Notes: generated by a model not told the origin, from the letters alone. Shown: positions 1 to 10,009, counted from the first letter of the stretch. The stretch is DNA of 64,000 bases from Dokdonella sp. (GCA_024707225.1 JANQAE010000001.1:1116001-1180000), one strand, 5' to 3'. A program made the numbers and translations.

Positions 1-1
1 G

Positions 2-343
2 TTCCGCCTGATGAAGGACCGCGGCCTGCACGAGGAGCCGATCGACCAGGCCGAGCGCCTGTTCCGCGAACACCTCTACACGACGCAGCCGCCGCCGCTC
101 GACGAGGCCGGCCGCATGCGCCTGGACGATCGGGAGCTGCGCGAGGACGTGCAGCGCGCCTGCCGCGAACTGTGGCCGCAGGTCACGACCGAAAACCTGT
201 TCGAGCTGACCGACTACGCGGCCTACAAGCAGTCGTTCCTGAAGCTGTTCGGATTCGGCCGCGACGACGTCGACTACGACGCCGACGTCGATCCGCGCGT
301 CGATTTCGACGTGATCGACACGACGCGCGCGACCGCCGATTGA
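2..343 (+). CDS. fabV: FabV-type enoyl-ACP / trans-2-enoyl-CoA reductase, C-terminal part
   Basis: The reading frame is open from the window edge and ends at 343, giving the last 113 residues of a protein that starts outside the window. The tail resembles the C-terminus of FabV, the NADH-dependent enoyl-ACP reductase that completes each cycle of fatty-acid elongation: an [12 protein letters not shown] stretch, then [12 protein letters not shown], then [17 protein letters not shown]. FabV is normally about 400 residues, so roughly three quarters lie upstream. The fold and catalytic residues (Tyr-x8-Lys) are not visible here. The assignment rests on recognition of this conserved end and is fairly safe. 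Confidence 0.85.
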   Translation, partial: FRLMKDRGLHEEPIDQAERLFREHLYTTQPPPLDEAGRMRLDDRELREDVQRACRELWPQVTTENLFELTDYAAYKQSFLKLFGFGRDDVDYDADVDPRVDFDVIDTTRATAD

Positions 344-650
344 GCGGCGCAGCAACGGGGTGCACGGTGCCGACGGCCGTGCACGCGCGCGTCGCTGCGG
401 CGCACGAATCGCCACCGCGGGGCCGGTCGCGGCGCTGCCGTGGAATTCGCACACGATCGGGCCGCCGGTCGCTGCGGCGCAGCGGTGAACGCGAGCCGTA
501 CGTGACGCTTCGTGAGCGAGTCGCCGCAAACTTTCATGCTATCTTTCGGGCGCCGGCCGGGGCCGGCCGCGACCGCGCAAGGACGGCCCGACGGTCTTCT
601 TCGCGACACTCTCTCGACCGTTCCTCGCGGGATCTTGACATGGCGTGCGC
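344..650. other. Intergenic region with weak promoter-like sequence
   Basis: About 300 bases separate fabV from the phosphatase gene. A short inverted repeat (TGCACGG at 361-367 with CCGTGCA at 377-383) follows fabV but has no T-run, so it is at best a weak terminator. At 537-545 the sequence TGCTATCTT reads as an extended -10 element and could drive the phosphatase gene; no convincing -35 is present. Confidence 0.3.
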
Positions 651-1355
651 ATGATCGAGTTCGGACACAGCACCCACGTCGGCTTGCGCCGGGAACACAA
701 CGAAGACACCTACTACGCCGATGCCGACCTCGGCCTGTGGCTGGTGGCCGACGGTATGGGCGGGCACGAGCACGGCGAGGTCGCCAGCTCGATCGCGCGC
801 GACACGCTCGTGCAGCAGATCGGCCAGGGCACGCCGCTGGTGCGCGCGATCCAGATCGCCGACGAGGAGATCATCCGCCATTCGACGCGCCGCTCCGAGG
901 CGCTGCCGATGGGCACGACCGTGGCGGTGCTGCGGCTCGGCGGCGAGACCGACTTCGAGGTGGCCTGGGTCGGCGACAGCCGCGTCTACCTGTGGAACCA
1001 GAACCTGCGTCAGGTCTCGCAGGACCACTCCTACGTGCAGGAGCTGATCGACCAGGGCGCGATCACCAGCGAGCAGGCGCGCCGCCATCCGCACCGCAAC
1101 GTCGTCACGCAGGCGCTCGGCGTGACCGACCCGCAGTCGCTGCGCGTCGAATCGGTGCGCGGCCGGCTCGAGGCCGGCATGCAGCTGCTGCTGTGCAGCG
1201 ACGGCCTGACCGAGGAAGTGGACGATACGCAGATCGCCGCGATCCTCGCCCGCACCGATCTGTCGGCGCAGGAATGCGTCGATCATCTGATCCTCGCCGC
1301 GCTCGAAGGCGGCGGCTCGGACAATGTCACGGTGATCCTGGTCCGCCGCCGCTGA
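651..1355 (+). CDS. PP2C-family Ser/Thr protein phosphatase (Stp1-like)
   Basis: A 234-residue soluble metal-dependent phosphatase of the bacterial PP2C (PPM) family, which removes phosphate from Ser/Thr of proteins. The family metal-binding motifs appear in order: the RREHNED motif near residue 17, VADGMGGHEHGE near residue 35, WVGDSRVYL in the middle, CSDGLTEEV about two thirds along, and GGSDNVTVIL near the end, so all the acidic metal ligands seem present. The length matches minimal Stp-type enzymes with no extra domain. ATG at 651 is chosen over GTG at 645 because the family begins a few residues before the first beta strand; both are possible. No kinase lies next to it; the nearest Hanks-type kinase in the window is at 19.5 kb. 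Confidence 0.88.
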   Translation: MIEFGHSTHVGLRREHNEDTYYADADLGLWLVADGMGGHEHGEVASSIARDTLVQQIGQGTPLVRAIQIADEEIIRHSTRRSEALPMGTTVAVLRLGGETDFEVAWVGDSRVYLWNQNLRQVSQDHSYVQELIDQGAITSEQARRHPHRNVVTQALGVTDPQSLRVESVRGRLEAGMQLLLCSDGLTEEVDDTQIAAILARTDLSAQECVDHLILAALEGGGSDNVTVILVRRR

Positions 1356-1360
1356 GGCAC

Positions 1361-2362
1361 TCAGCGCGGCAGCCAGCGGTGCCAGCCGTCGGCGTCGAAC
1401 ACGATCCAGCGCGGCCCGAGCCGATCGATCTTCGCGTACAGCGGACCGCTCGCGACGCCCGGCCGCAGCGTCAGCGTCCGCGGCTCGACGGTCAGCCGCC
1501 AGCCGAACGGCAGGGCCGAATCGGCATCCGGCCGCCGATGCGGCGGCAGGTCCAGGCACCGTCGCTCGACCGCACCGCCCTCGCCTTCGGCGACGATCAG
1601 CAGCGCGTGCCGGGCCAGCCGGCGCCGATGCGGCGCAAACGGCAGCGTCAGCAGGCCGGACGAGGACGGCCCCGCTTCGCTCGTGTAGCGCTCGACCGGC
1701 GCAGCCATGCGTTCGAGCCGGCCGCGGCTCAGCGCGAGCTGGGTCCGATGCGCAGCCAGCGCCTCGCGCTTGCGGTGCGAGGCGGCCGCGTCGAGTGCGA
1801 GCGCGACATCGGCGGTGTCGATCGCGCCGTGCACGATCGCGGCCAGGCGCTGCGCCGGCACCGGCCGGCCGCTGATCTGACCGATCCGGTCGAGCGCCAC
1901 GGCCACCGCGCTGTGATCGGGATGGCGGTCGGCGCGCGACGGACCGGCGATCCAGCTCGGATCGAATGCGTCGATCGCGCTGCGCAGCGCGCGTTCGAGC
2001 GCATCGCCGGCGACCAGCAGCGCGGTCAGACCCTGATCGGGCAGTCCGAGAAACCTCGCCGCATCGGCCTCGATGCCGAGCGTCGCCAGCGCGGCACGCG
2101 CCTCGTCGCGGCGCCGTGCGCCCCAACGCCGACGCGCCGCCGCATCGATGCGCCAGCGCCGCTCGAGCCAGCGCTGCGGCCAGGGATTGTCGTCGCCGTC
2201 GGTCACGAACACGACGCGCACGGCGGCACCGGCGGCATGCGCAGCCTGGATCAGGCCACCCGTCGCCAGTGTCTCGTCGTCCGGGTGCACCGCGACGATC
2301 AGCACGCGATCGCCGGCCGTGAAGGCCGGCGCCCTGTAGGTGATGGGGAGCCCCGAGACCAC
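1361..2362 (-). CDS. PIG-L / LmbE-family deacetylase
   Basis: A protein of about 333 residues with the PIG-L (LmbE) zinc-dependent N-acetyl deacetylase signature AVHPDDETLATGG near residue 24 and a second histidine motif, RADRHPDHSAVA, further on. The family removes acetyl groups from N-acetylglucosaminyl substrates, but its substrates vary and none can be assigned here. The C-terminal ~120 residues have no motif that I recognise. The frame stays open far upstream into argH; I chose GTG at 2362, 4 bases after the argH stop, because homology begins shortly after it. The tight spacing makes this the last gene of the arginine operon, in a place where Xanthomonas is generally described with proBA. 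A link to arginine synthesis is not shown. Confidence 0.78.
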   Translation of the reverse strand: MVSGLPITYRAPAFTAGDRVLIVAVHPDDETLATGGLIQAAHAAGAAVRVVFVTDGDDNPWPQRWLERRWRIDAAARRRWGARRRDEARAALATLGIEADAARFLGLPDQGLTALLVAGDALERALRSAIDAFDPSWIAGPSRADRHPDHSAVAVALDRIGQISGRPVPAQRLAAIVHGAIDTADVALALDAAASHRKREALAAHRTQLALSRGRLERMAAPVERYTSEAGPSSSGLLTLPFAPHRRRLARHALLIVAEGEGGAVERRCLDLPPHRRPDADSALPFGWRLTVEPRTLTLRPGVASGPLYAKIDRLGPRWIVFDADGWHRWLPR

Positions 2363-2366
2363 GGGC

Positions 2367-3653
2367 TCAGCCGAGCGCGGCCAGCCGCTCGTGCAGCAGG
2401 TCCAGGCGCAGATCGGCCGCCGCGCCCGGCGATACACGTGCGGCCAGGCTGGCCTCGGGCGTACGCGCCGGATCGCCGGCCGCCGCCGCGGCGGCACGGT
2501 ACGCGTCGCGGAACGGTACGCCGGCCGCGGCCTGCTCGATCGCGACGTCGGTCGCGTACATCGCCGGCTCGATCGCCGCGCGCATCGCCGCTGCGTTCCA
2601 CTCGAACCGCGCCAGCAGATCCGGCAGCAGGTTCAGCGCGCCGAGGCCGCGCGAGAAGCCGTGGAACAGCGAGCCCTTGCTGAACTGCAGATCGCGCTGG
2701 TACCCCGACGGCAGCGACAGCAGCTGCTCGATCTCGGTGCGCGCCGCGGCCACGGCCGCATAGCTCGCGCGCATCAGCTCGACGACGTCGGGATTGCGCT
2801 TGTTCGGCATGATCGAGCTGCCGGTCGTGTATTCGGCCGGCAGCGTGACGAAGCCGAACTCCGCGCTCGTGAACAGCGACAGGTCCCAGGCCAGGCGACG
2901 CAGGTCGAGCACCGCCGCGCCGAGCGCGTCGAGCGCGGCGATCTCGTACTTGCCGCGCGAGAGCTGCGCATAGACCGGCGAGACCTGCAGCCGCGCGAAG
3001 CCGAGCACGCGCGTCGTCAGCTCGCGGTCGAGCGGCAGGTTGACGCCGTAGCCGGCGGCGGTGCCGAGCGGATTGGCGTCGATCCAGGCCAGCGTCTGGC
3101 GCGCGCGCACGGCATCGTCGATGAAGGCCTCGGCGAAGCCGGCGAACCACATCGCGGTCGAGGACACCACCGCGCGCTGGATGTGCGTATAGCCCGGCAG
3201 CGGCAGCGCCTCGGCGCCGGCGCGGCGCAGGCAGACCTCGGCCGCCTCGCGGCAGGTCGCGGCGAGCTCGCCAAGGCGCTGCTTGAGCCACAGCCGCGTC
3301 GCGACGAGGATCTGGTCGTTGCGGCTGCGGCCGGTGTGGACACGCCGGCCGGCGTCGCCGAGGCGCTCGGTCAGGCGCGCCTCGATCGCCGAATGGCCGT
3401 CCTCGTAGCGCGCGTCGAGCACGAAGTCGCCGGTGTGGAAATCGGCCGCGAGCGTGTCGAGCTCGCGCAGCAGCGCCGCGCTCTCCTCGGCCGAGACGAC
3501 GCCGATCGAAGCCAGGCCTTCCACATGCGCCTTGCTGGCCGCGATGTCCTGCAGGAAGAACTCGCGGTCGAGCACGACGTCGTCGCCGGCGAGGAAGCGC
3601 ATGATGCGCTCGTCGGTACGCGTGCCGGCCTTCTGCCACAACAAATCGCTCAT
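2367..3653 (-). CDS. argH: Argininosuccinate lyase
   Basis: A 428-residue cytosolic enzyme that splits argininosuccinate into arginine and fumarate, the last step of arginine synthesis. The fumarase/aspartase superfamily signature [12 protein letters not shown] lies near residue 280, and HTGRSRNDQ, typical of ArgH, lies near residue 105. The length matches the family. The frame is open further upstream, but ATG at 3653 gives the expected N-terminus (MSDLLWQK) and the extension has no ArgH character. It lies 46 bases after argC and 4 bases before the deacetylase gene, all on the minus strand, consistent with one transcript started far upstream of argF'. Confidence 0.95.
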   Translation of the reverse strand: MSDLLWQKAGTRTDERIMRFLAGDDVVLDREFFLQDIAASKAHVEGLASIGVVSAEESAALLRELDTLAADFHTGDFVLDARYEDGHSAIEARLTERLGDAGRRVHTGRSRNDQILVATRLWLKQRLGELAATCREAAEVCLRRAGAEALPLPGYTHIQRAVVSSTAMWFAGFAEAFIDDAVRARQTLAWIDANPLGTAAGYGVNLPLDRELTTRVLGFARLQVSPVYAQLSRGKYEIAALDALGAAVLDLRRLAWDLSLFTSAEFGFVTLPAEYTTGSSIMPNKRNPDVVELMRASYAAVAAARTEIEQLLSLPSGYQRDLQFSKGSLFHGFSRGLGALNLLPDLLARFEWNAAAMRAAIEPAMYATDVAIEQAAAGVPFRDAYRAAAAAAGDPARTPEASLAARVSPGAAADLRLDLLHERLAALG

Positions 3654-3699
3654 CGTCGAGTCTCCACGGATTGCACTGGCGGCGCCGCGGCGCCGCCGT

Positions 3700-4650
3700 T
3701 CAACGCACGATGCCTTCGAACTCGTCGAGGCCCAGCGCCTGATTGAGGTTCTGCAGCGCCTGGGTCGCGGCGCCCTTGAGCAGGTTGTCGAGCGTCGCCA
3801 CGACGACGACGCGGCGCCCGCCCGGCGCGACCGCGAAGCCGCCGATCTGGACCTCGTGCCGATGCGCGATCGCGCTGACCCAAGGCGCCTCGTCGACGAC
3901 GCGCAGCAGCGGCTCGCCGGAGTAGCGCTCGGCATAGCGCGCGCGGATCGCCTCGCGCGTCGTCGGCTCGCGCAGCCACAGGTTGACCGTCATCGTGATG
4001 CCGCGGAAATGCGGTGCGACGTGCGGCATGAACTCGACCGGCACGCCGAGCTGGCGCGATACCTCGCGCTCGTGGACGTGATCGACCAGCGCGTACGGCA
4101 TCAGATTGTCGCGCAGCTTGTCCGGATCGTTGCGGTCCGACGGCGTCGTGCCGGCACCCGAGTAGCCCGACACGCCGAAGCACTGCGGCGGCCCGGCGAG
4201 CTCCTCGAGCAGCGGCGCGATCGCCAGCTGCATCGCTGTCGCATAGCAGCCCGGATTGGCGATGCGGCGCTCGCCGCGGTAGCGCGCGCGCGTCAGCTCC
4301 GGCAGGCCGTAGTACCAGGCCGCATCGAAGCGATGATCGGCCGACAGGTCGACGATCAGCGTCTGCGGCGCCGCGGCGTCGATCGCCGCGACCAGCTCGC
4401 CGGACTTGCCGTTCGGCAGAGCCAGCACGACCGCGTCGGCGCGCTTGGCCGCGACCGCGTCGTGATCGAGCCGCTCGTAGCGCAGCGTACCGGCGTAGGC
4501 GGCGACGTGGTCGGCGACCGGCTGGCCGGCCAGCTCGCGCGAGGACACGAAGGCCAGTTCCAGATGCGGATGGCCGGCGATCAGCGCGATCAGCTCTGCG
4601 CCGGTGTGGCCGCGCGCGCCGACGATGCCGACGCTGTGGATCGAAGTCAT
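3700..4650 (-). CDS. argC: N-acetyl-gamma-glutamyl-phosphate reductase
   Basis: A 316-residue NADPH-dependent reductase that converts N-acetylglutamyl phosphate to N-acetylglutamate semialdehyde, the third step of arginine synthesis. The N-terminus carries a dinucleotide-binding motif ([14 protein letters not shown]), and the active-site cysteine lies in [10 protein letters not shown] near residue 133, followed by [17 protein letters not shown] at 4650 overlaps the stop of the upstream acetyltransferase gene by four bases (ATGA), a sign of translational coupling. The protein is the shorter type of ArgC found in Xanthomonas. The sequence is intact, unlike argE' and argG in the same operon. Confidence 0.94.
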   Translation of the reverse strand: MTSIHSVGIVGARGHTGAELIALIAGHPHLELAFVSSRELAGQPVADHVAAYAGTLRYERLDHDAVAAKRADAVVLALPNGKSGELVAAIDAAAPQTLIVDLSADHRFDAAWYYGLPELTRARYRGERRIANPGCYATAMQLAIAPLLEELAGPPQCFGVSGYSGAGTTPSDRNDPDKLRDNLMPYALVDHVHEREVSRQLGVPVEFMPHVAPHFRGITMTVNLWLREPTTREAIRARYAERYSGEPLLRVVDEAPWVSAIAHRHEVQIGGFAVAPGGRRVVVVATLDNLLKGAATQALQNLNQALGLDEFEGIVR

Positions 4651-5243
4651 GCGCAATGCTCCAGCCGGAACCGCAGGTGGCGGCGCACTGCCGGCCATTC
4701 CGGTTCGATGATCGAGAATACGACGGTATCGCGCAGGCTGCCGTCGGCCAGCGTCTGATGGCTGCGCAGCACGCCTTCCTGCCGGGCGCCGAGCCGCGCG
4801 ATCGCCTCGCGCGAGCGGTGGTTGAACCAATGTGTGCGGAACTCGACGCGCACGCAGCCGAGCGCCCCGAACGCGTGCTCGAGCAGCAGCAGCTTGGTTT
4901 CGGTGTTGACCGCGGTGCGCTGCACGCGCGCGGCATACCAGGTGTAGCCGATCTCGAGCCGGCGGTGGCGGCCGTCGGCATTGCAGATCGCGGTATGGCC
5001 GACGACCGTGCCGTCGGCGCGCAGCCGCACCGCGAACGGCAGCGCCGTGCCCTGCGCCTGCTGCTCGACGAAGCCGGCGACATGGGCCGCCATCTCGCCC
5101 GGCGCCGGCACGCTGGTGTACCAGAGCCGGTGCAGCTCGCCGTCGGCGGCCGCCGCCGCGAGCGCATCGGCGTGACCGGCCTGCAGCGGCTCGAGCACGA
5201 CGTGCTCGCCCTCGAGCATGACCGGCGTCAGGAACGCCTCCAT
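4647..5243 (-). CDS. GNAT-family N-acetyltransferase (RimJ/RimL-like) inside the arginine operon
   Basis: A 198-residue acetyltransferase of the RimJ/RimL-like GNAT group, which uses acetyl-CoA to modify amino groups. The fold is seen in order: an N-terminal [12 protein letters not shown] strand-helix, the [12 protein letters not shown] strand, the [20 protein letters not shown] acetyl-CoA region (about residues 95-115), then [20 protein letters not shown], the usual alpha4 segment. It starts 3 bases after the argBA stop and overlaps argC by 4 bases, so it is embedded in the operon. The NAG kinase gene next door already carries its own fused acetylglutamate synthase domain, so this enzyme is not obviously needed for the pathway; its substrate is unknown. 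Confidence 0.8.
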   Translation of the reverse strand: MEAFLTPVMLEGEHVVLEPLQAGHADALAAAAADGELHRLWYTSVPAPGEMAAHVAGFVEQQAQGTALPFAVRLRADGTVVGHTAICNADGRHRRLEIGYTWYAARVQRTAVNTETKLLLLEHAFGALGCVRVEFRTHWFNHRSREAIARLGARQEGVLRSHQTLADGSLRDTVVFSIIEPEWPAVRRHLRFRLEHCA

Positions 5244-5246
5244 CGA

Positions 5247-6563
5247 TCAGCCCTCCAGCGTCGGCGGGCGCGTCGCGCAATGCGCGACGCAGCGCTGGAT
5301 CGTCTCGAAGTCCGGCAGGCCGTACCAGAACACCTTCCAGCGCTCCTGCTTGTAGCAGCCGTCGGACTCGGCGTAGTAGAAGTGGTTGACCAGATTGCCG
5401 TGGCGCGAGCGCCAGAACAGCTGCGGATTCTCCTCGCGCATGACCTGCCAGACCGCACGGCCGAGGCCCTCGCCCTGCGCGTCGTCGAGCACGGCGAACT
5501 TGTCCAGATACGCGATGCCGTCCTCCTCGGTCAGGATCAGCGCGGTGCGGTAGTTCTCGCTGACGTAGGCGCGGAACAGCCGCGTGCGCTCGAAGTAGTC
5601 GGCGACCAGGGTCCGGCCGAAGCTCGACTCGATCAGCTCGCGCATGCGCGCCAGATCCAGCTCGCCCCACGCCGTCACGCGCAGCACGCGCTCGCCGCGC
5701 CGGACCAGCGTGCCCGAGCCCTTGTGCGTGAACAGCTCCTTGGCGAGCTCGGCCGGCTTGGTGATCGACACCGAGCTGGTCAGCGGCAGGGTGTCGAGCA
5801 GATCCTTGATCTGCTCTATCTTCACGCGCATGCCGCCGTTGATCCACGGCTGCGCGATCAGGTGCTCGTACTCGGTCGACAGGTTGATCGAGTCGATCAC
5901 CTGGCCGTCCGCATCGAGCAGACCGCCGGTGCCGGTCAGGAAGATGATCTTGTACGGCTGCAGCACCTGCACCAGTTCGTTGGCGGCGAAGTCGGCGTTG
6001 ACGTTGAGGATCTGGCCGCCGACGGTCTCGCCCATGCTGGCGATGACCGGGATCGAGCCGGCGTGCAGGCTGGCCTCGATCGGCGCCAGGTTGACGCCGG
6101 TGACGCGCCCGACCAGACCGAGCCTGGCCTCGTCCAGATACTCGGCCTCGAACACGCCGGAGGTGATCGAGGTCGCGCGCGCGTCGGTTTGCTGCAGCGC
6201 CTCGACCAGCTTGAGGTTCTGCGCCTGGAACACGCGCCGCACGATCGCCAGCGCCTGCGGCGAGGTCACGCGCAGGCCGTCGACGGTGCGCTTCTCGATG
6301 CCGGCCGCGGCCAGCTCCTCGTCGAGCTGCGGACCGGCGCCGTGCACGACGATCGGCGTCAGCCCGACCTGCTGCAGGAACGCCAGCGACGAGGTCAGCG
6401 CCTCCAGATCGTCGCGCAGCACCGCGCCGCCGACCTTGACCACGGCGAAGCGCTTGGCGTCGACCTGCGAGAAGCGTTTGAGGTACTGGCTGATCTCCTT
6501 CGCGCTGGCCATGCTCGAGAGCAGGCGCACGATGGTCTGCCGGGTCTGCTTATGCGCGTGCAT
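5247..6563 (-). CDS. argB: Bifunctional N-acetylglutamate kinase / N-acetylglutamate synthase
   Basis: A 438-residue fusion like the NAGS/K of Xanthomonas: an amino-acid kinase domain at about residues 35-285 and a C-terminal GNAT acetyltransferase of the vertebrate NAGS type at about 290-438. It would make N-acetylglutamate from glutamate and acetyl-CoA and then phosphorylate it. The kinase part shows [32 protein letters not shown] and a [11 protein letters not shown] stretch; the synthase part shows [34 protein letters not shown] and a C-terminal [12 protein letters not shown] at 6563 gives the family N-terminus; the gene overlaps the end of argE' by 14 bases. In Xanthomonas the fused enzyme is inhibited by arginine, which would add enzyme-level control to the transcriptional control proposed upstream. 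Confidence 0.93.
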   Translation of the reverse strand: MHAHKQTRQTIVRLLSSMASAKEISQYLKRFSQVDAKRFAVVKVGGAVLRDDLEALTSSLAFLQQVGLTPIVVHGAGPQLDEELAAAGIEKRTVDGLRVTSPQALAIVRRVFQAQNLKLVEALQQTDARATSITSGVFEAEYLDEARLGLVGRVTGVNLAPIEASLHAGSIPVIASMGETVGGQILNVNADFAANELVQVLQPYKIIFLTGTGGLLDADGQVIDSINLSTEYEHLIAQPWINGGMRVKIEQIKDLLDTLPLTSSVSITKPAELAKELFTHKGSGTLVRRGERVLRVTAWGELDLARMRELIESSFGRTLVADYFERTRLFRAYVSENYRTALILTEEDGIAYLDKFAVLDDAQGEGLGRAVWQVMREENPQLFWRSRHGNLVNHFYYAESDGCYKQERWKVFWYGLPDFETIQRCVAHCATRPPTLEG

Positions 6564-7647
6564 CGTCGATGATTCCGTGTACGGTCGTGGCGTAGCGGGC
6601 GAGCTGGTCGAGCGCGACCCATTCGTCGGCGGTATGGGCCTGGGCGATGTCGCCGGGTCCGTAGACCAGTGCGGTGTAGCCGGCCTGCGAGAACAGCGAG
6701 GCTTCGGTCCAGAAGTCGACCGCGTTGCCGATCGGCAGGCCGAGCGCATCGGCGACGTCGCGCGCGGCGAGCCGGCGCGTCTCGGCGTCGGCGATCGCGC
6801 CCGACGGCAGGCTCGGTCCGCGGAAGGTCTCCTCGAAATGCGCCGGCGCCGGATCGGCCAGATCGCGGAACCTCGCCAGCAGCGCGTCGACGTCGGTCGA
6901 CGGCAGCGGCCTGAAGCCGAAGCGCAGCTCGGCGGCCGGTGCGATCATATTGGCCTTGATGCCGCCCTCGATGCGGCCGACGTTGAAGCGCAGGCCGGTC
7001 AGGCCGCCGAAGCGCTCGTGCGCGAGCGAATCGACGTGTGCCAGCGCACGCGCACCCCAGCCGATCGCCTGATGCAGCGCGCTGTCGCCGGCCGACTGCC
7101 GGCCCGACGCATGCCCGGCGCGGCCGGCGAAGCGCATCAGCACCGAGCTGATGCCGCGATGCGCGAGCACGGCCTCGGCACCGGTCGGTTCGGCGACCAG
7201 CACGGCCTCGTACGGCAATCGGCGCGCGAGAAACGCCGCGATGCAGCGCGGATCGTTGGCCTCCTCGTCCGACGTGAACAGGAACGCCGCATCGCCGTCG
7301 CTGGCGCGCCGCGGCGACCAGCGCGGCCGCCGCACCCTTGATGTCGCAGGCGCCGAGGCCGACCGCGCGCGACGCATCCACGCGCAGCTCGAACGGACTG
7401 GCCGACCAGTGCGGCGAATCGGGCACGGTGTCCAGATGCACGTTGAACAGCAGCCGCGCCGGCCCCGCTTCGCGTAGAGGCTGACCGCGCCGGCGCCGTG
7501 ATCGACCACCTCGCAGTCGAAGCCCGGCAGCTGCTCGCGCAGGTACGCGAAGATGCCGCCGCCGTCGATCGCGCGCGGCGGATTGCGCGTGTCGAACGCG
7601 ACCAGCGCACGCAGATGCCGCAGCGTGGCGTTGAGCAGCGCCGTCAT
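6550..7647 (-). CDS. argE': N-acetylcitrulline deacetylase (argE'), with two compensating frame breaks
   Basis: An M20-family zinc peptidase-like deacetylase of about 365 residues that would release citrulline from N-acetylcitrulline; the assignment to N-acetylcitrulline follows from the adjacent argF'. The outer parts lie in one frame (N-terminus [12 protein letters not shown], later [11 protein letters not shown] and [16 protein letters not shown]). The central part, including the metal ligands in [13 protein letters not shown] and [10 protein letters not shown], lies in a different frame between about 7305 and 7465. Reading must lose a base near the G/C run at 7461-7466 and regain the frame near 7301-7312. 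As assembled, the product would lack the His and Asp ligands. Because the frame is restored exactly and the hidden segment is fully conserved, two consensus errors are the likeliest cause. Confidence 0.85.
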   Translation of the reverse strand: MTALLNATLRHLRALVAFDTRNPPRAIDGGGIFAYLREQLPGFDCEVVDHGAGAVSLYAKRGRRGCCSTCIWTPCPIRRTGRPVRSSCAWMRRARSASAPATSRVRRPRWSPRRASDGDAAFLFTSDEEANDPRCIAAFLARRLPYEAVLVAEPTGAEAVLAHRGISSVLMRFAGRAGHASGRQSAGDSALHQAIGWGARALAHVDSLAHERFGGLTGLRFNVGRIEGGIKANMIAPAAELRFGFRPLPSTDVDALLARFRDLADPAPAHFEETFRGPSLPSGAIADAETRRLAARDVADALGLPIGNAVDFWTEASLFSQAGYTALVYGPGDIAQAHTADEWVALDQLARYATTVHGIIDDARA

Positions 7648-7689
7648 GCCGGCTGCCTCAGCGCACTGTCGCGGCCGCGCGAGATGCGA

Positions 7690-8891
7690 TCAGCGCTCGA
7701 CATGGCGGTTGACCTCGGCCCACAGCGTCGAGCTCATGCCGAACAGCTTGATGAAGCCCTCGGCCTCCTCGACGCCCCAGTCGGCCGACTGCGCGTAGGT
7801 GGCGCCCTTGGCATTGAGCAGGTGCGGCGAGGTCACCGCGACGGCCTGCACGCTGCCGCCGTGCGTCTCGAGCACGACCTCGCCGTTGACACAGCGCTGG
7901 CTCGAGGCGAGGAACGCTTCGAGATCGGCCTTGAGCGGATCGTGATAGAAGCCTTCGTAGACCAGCTCCACCCACTGCCGCGCGACGGCCGGCTTGAAGC
8001 GGTTCTGCGCCTTGGACAGCACGGCCTCCTCGAGCGCGCGATGCGCGGCCAGCAGCGAGATCAGACCGGGCGCCTCGAAGATGATGCGACCCTTGAGGCC
8101 GATCGTGGTGTCGCCGGTGTAGAGGCCGCGCCGACGCCGTACGGCGCGAACGCGCGGTTGAGCCGCGCCAGCAGCTGGTGGCCCGGCACGCGCTCGCCGT
8201 CGATCGAGACCGCCTCGCCCGCCTCGAAAGCGATCCGCACGCGCAGCGGCGCCGCCGGCCATTCGGCACGCGGCGCGCACCAGCCGCGCGCGCCCTCGCC
8301 CGGCGCCTCCCAACGGTCGATCTCGCCGCCGGACATCGTCACGCCGAGCAGGTTCTCGTTGATCGTGTAGGCCTTCTGCTTGGCGCGCACGCCGAAGCCG
8401 CGCGCCTCCAGATAGGCCTGCTCGTAGGCGCGCGTCTGCGTGTGCTCTTTCTGGATCTCGCGGATCGGCGCGACGATCACGTAATCGCCGAGCGCCTTGA
8501 CCGCCAGGTCGAAGCGCACCTGGTCGTTGCCCATGCCGGTGCAGCCGTGCGCGACGTGGCGCGTGCCGAGCTCATCGGCGCGGCGCAGCGCCGCCTCGAC
8601 GATCAGATAGCGGTCCGAGACCAGCAGCGGATACTGGCCCTGGTAGCCCTCGCCGGCGCGCACGAACGGCTTGACGAAGCCCTCCCAGATCGCCGGTCCG
8701 CCGTCGACGGTGACATGCGAGGCGACGCCGAGCTCGGCCGCGCGCGCCTCGATGAACGCGCGCTCCTCGGCATCGACGCCGCCGGTGTCGGCGAACACGG
8801 TGTGCACGGCATAGCCGCGCTCCTTCAGATACGGCACGCAGAAGCTGGTATCGAGTCCGCCGGAGAACGCGAGGACGATGTCTTGGCTCAT
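7690..8891 (-). CDS. argG: Argininosuccinate synthase, one frame break
   Basis: ATP-dependent ligase that joins citrulline and aspartate to give argininosuccinate. The N-terminal part shows the PP-loop ([12 protein letters not shown], residues 6-17) followed by [17 protein letters not shown] and [13 protein letters not shown]. After PYGVG (near 8131) the rest continues in the next frame with [14 protein letters not shown] through to the stop at 7690. One missing C at about 8128-8132, where GGCCGC seems to have become GGCGC, explains the break; corrected, the protein is 400 residues, the normal length. The reconstructed sequence is conserved on both sides, so an assembly error is more likely than a pseudogene. 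It starts 23 bases after the osmC stop. Confidence 0.9.
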
Positions 8892-8914
8892 TGGGAAGGT
8901 CTCTGGGAAAGGGA

Positions 8915-9382
8915 TCAGACGGATTCGGTGACGATCTCGGGCTCGCAGCGCACCGGAAAATTGACCGAGCGCGCGATGAAGCAGGCGTGGTGGGCTTCCT
9001 CGTGCAGCGCGGCGGCCAGCGCCGGATCACCGGCCGTGATGGCGACGCGCGGTCGCAGCAGCACGTCGGTGAAGCGGCCGCCGTCGGCGTCGCTGGCCAT
9101 CGTGCCGCCGGCGCGATCGGCATAGGCCGTCACGACGATGCCGGCGACCGCGGCCAGGTGCAGATACCAGAGCATGTGGCAGCTCGACAGCGCGGCGACC
9201 AGCAGGTCTTCCGGGTTGTGCCGCGCCGGATCGCCGAGAAAGGCCGGATCGGACGAGCCGGCGATCGCCGGCTTGCCGTCGATGCGGATCTCGTGCTCGC
9301 GCCCGTAGCCGCGATAGCCGCGCGTGCCCTCGCCGCGATTGCCGGTCCAGACCACCTCGACCGCATAGCGATGCAGACTCAT
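8915..9382 (-). CDS. OsmC-family protein (peroxiredoxin-like)
   Basis: A 155-residue protein of the OsmC/Ohr superfamily, thiol peroxidases that reduce organic hydroperoxides. Visible features are the [20 protein letters not shown] stretch around residues 51-70, containing the first cysteine with the usual N-P-E-x-L-L-x-A-A-L context, and [14 protein letters not shown] near the C-terminus with the second cysteine. It overlaps the preceding paiB-like gene by four bases (ATGA) and precedes argG by 23 bases, so it is co-transcribed with arginine genes. Nothing in the sequence explains the association; a general co-transfer or redox role is conceivable. Confidence 0.85.
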   Translation of the reverse strand: MSLHRYAVEVVWTGNRGEGTRGYRGYGREHEIRIDGKPAIAGSSDPAFLGDPARHNPEDLLVAALSSCHMLWYLHLAAVAGIVVTAYADRAGGTMASDADGGRFTDVLLRPRVAITAGDPALAAALHEEAHHACFIARSVNFPVRCEPEIVTESV

Positions 9383-10002
9383 GTACGGCTCTCCTCGTTG
9401 CGGACCATCCAGGCCGCGAGCTCGGCGTCGCCGGCGCGATCGCGCCGGCGCAGGCCCTCGACGACGCCGAGGCGATTGGCCGGCGGATGGTTCTGGCTGA
9501 GCTTGAACTTGGCCTCGATGCGCTCGATCGCGATCTCGATGCCGGTGATCGCGCCGAGCAGACGCTCGGTATGGTCGGCCGGCGCGTCGTCGATCGACCA
9601 CGGCCGCGGCTGGCCGGCCTCGTGCCGGTCGGTCAACTCGGCCAGCAATGCACGCAGCCACAGCGGATCGGTCCACGTGCGCAGCCATCCGTGCACGTGG
9701 ACGACCGCATAGTTCCAGGTCGGCACCTCGCGGCCGGTCTCGTGCTTGCTCGGATACCAGCTCGGGCTGACGTAGGCCTGCGGGCCCTGGAACACCGCCA
9801 CGACGGCCGCGCCGTCGCGCTGCGCGAGCGGATTGGCGCGCGCGACGTGGCCGTGCAGCAGCTCGCCGCTGCGCAGCAGCGGCAGGTGATCGACCGCGAA
9901 GCCCTGCCCGTCCGCGACCGTCAGCGCCGCCAGCGGATAGGCCTGCAGCAGATCGTCGATGCATTCGACCCGCGTCTCGCGGAAGGCGGCCGGCTGATAC
10001 AC
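9379..10002 (-). CDS. PaiB-type FMN-binding protein
   Basis: A 207-residue protein of the PaiB family (FMN-binding split-barrel fold; Bacillus PaiB was described as a negative regulator of sporulation and protease genes). The family pattern is visible: VYQPAAFRE at the N-terminus, an AVDHLPLL segment, HGHVARANPL, SPSWYPSKHETGREVPTWNY in the centre, and KFKLSQNHPPANR near the end. GTG at 10002 is chosen because the family starts with Met-Tyr-x-Pro and the stop of argF' lies just 7 bases upstream. It is translationally coupled to the osmC gene. Despite the family name no DNA-binding motif is evident; a flavin-related role is as likely as regulation. Confidence 0.82.
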   Translation of the reverse strand: MYQPAAFRETRVECIDDLLQAYPLAALTVADGQGFAVDHLPLLRSGELLHGHVARANPLAQRDGAAVVAVFQGPQAYVSPSWYPSKHETGREVPTWNYAVVHVHGWLRTWTDPLWLRALLAELTDRHEAGQPRPWSIDDAPADHTERLLGAITGIEIAIERIEAKFKLSQNHPPANRLGVVEGLRRRDRAGDAELAAWMVRNEESRT

Positions 10003-10009
10003 GTGCGTC

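Noticed and set aside
512-2683. Long open frames across the phosphatase and deacetylase genes on the opposite strands or frames.
   Set aside because: Arg/Pro/Ala-rich translations with no motif; the genes called have clear catalytic motifs in their own frames.
6550-8891. Programmed frameshifting in argE' and argG.
   Set aside because: No slippery heptamer with a downstream structure is visible, argE' would need two opposite shifts, and similar breaks occur in unrelated genes of the window.
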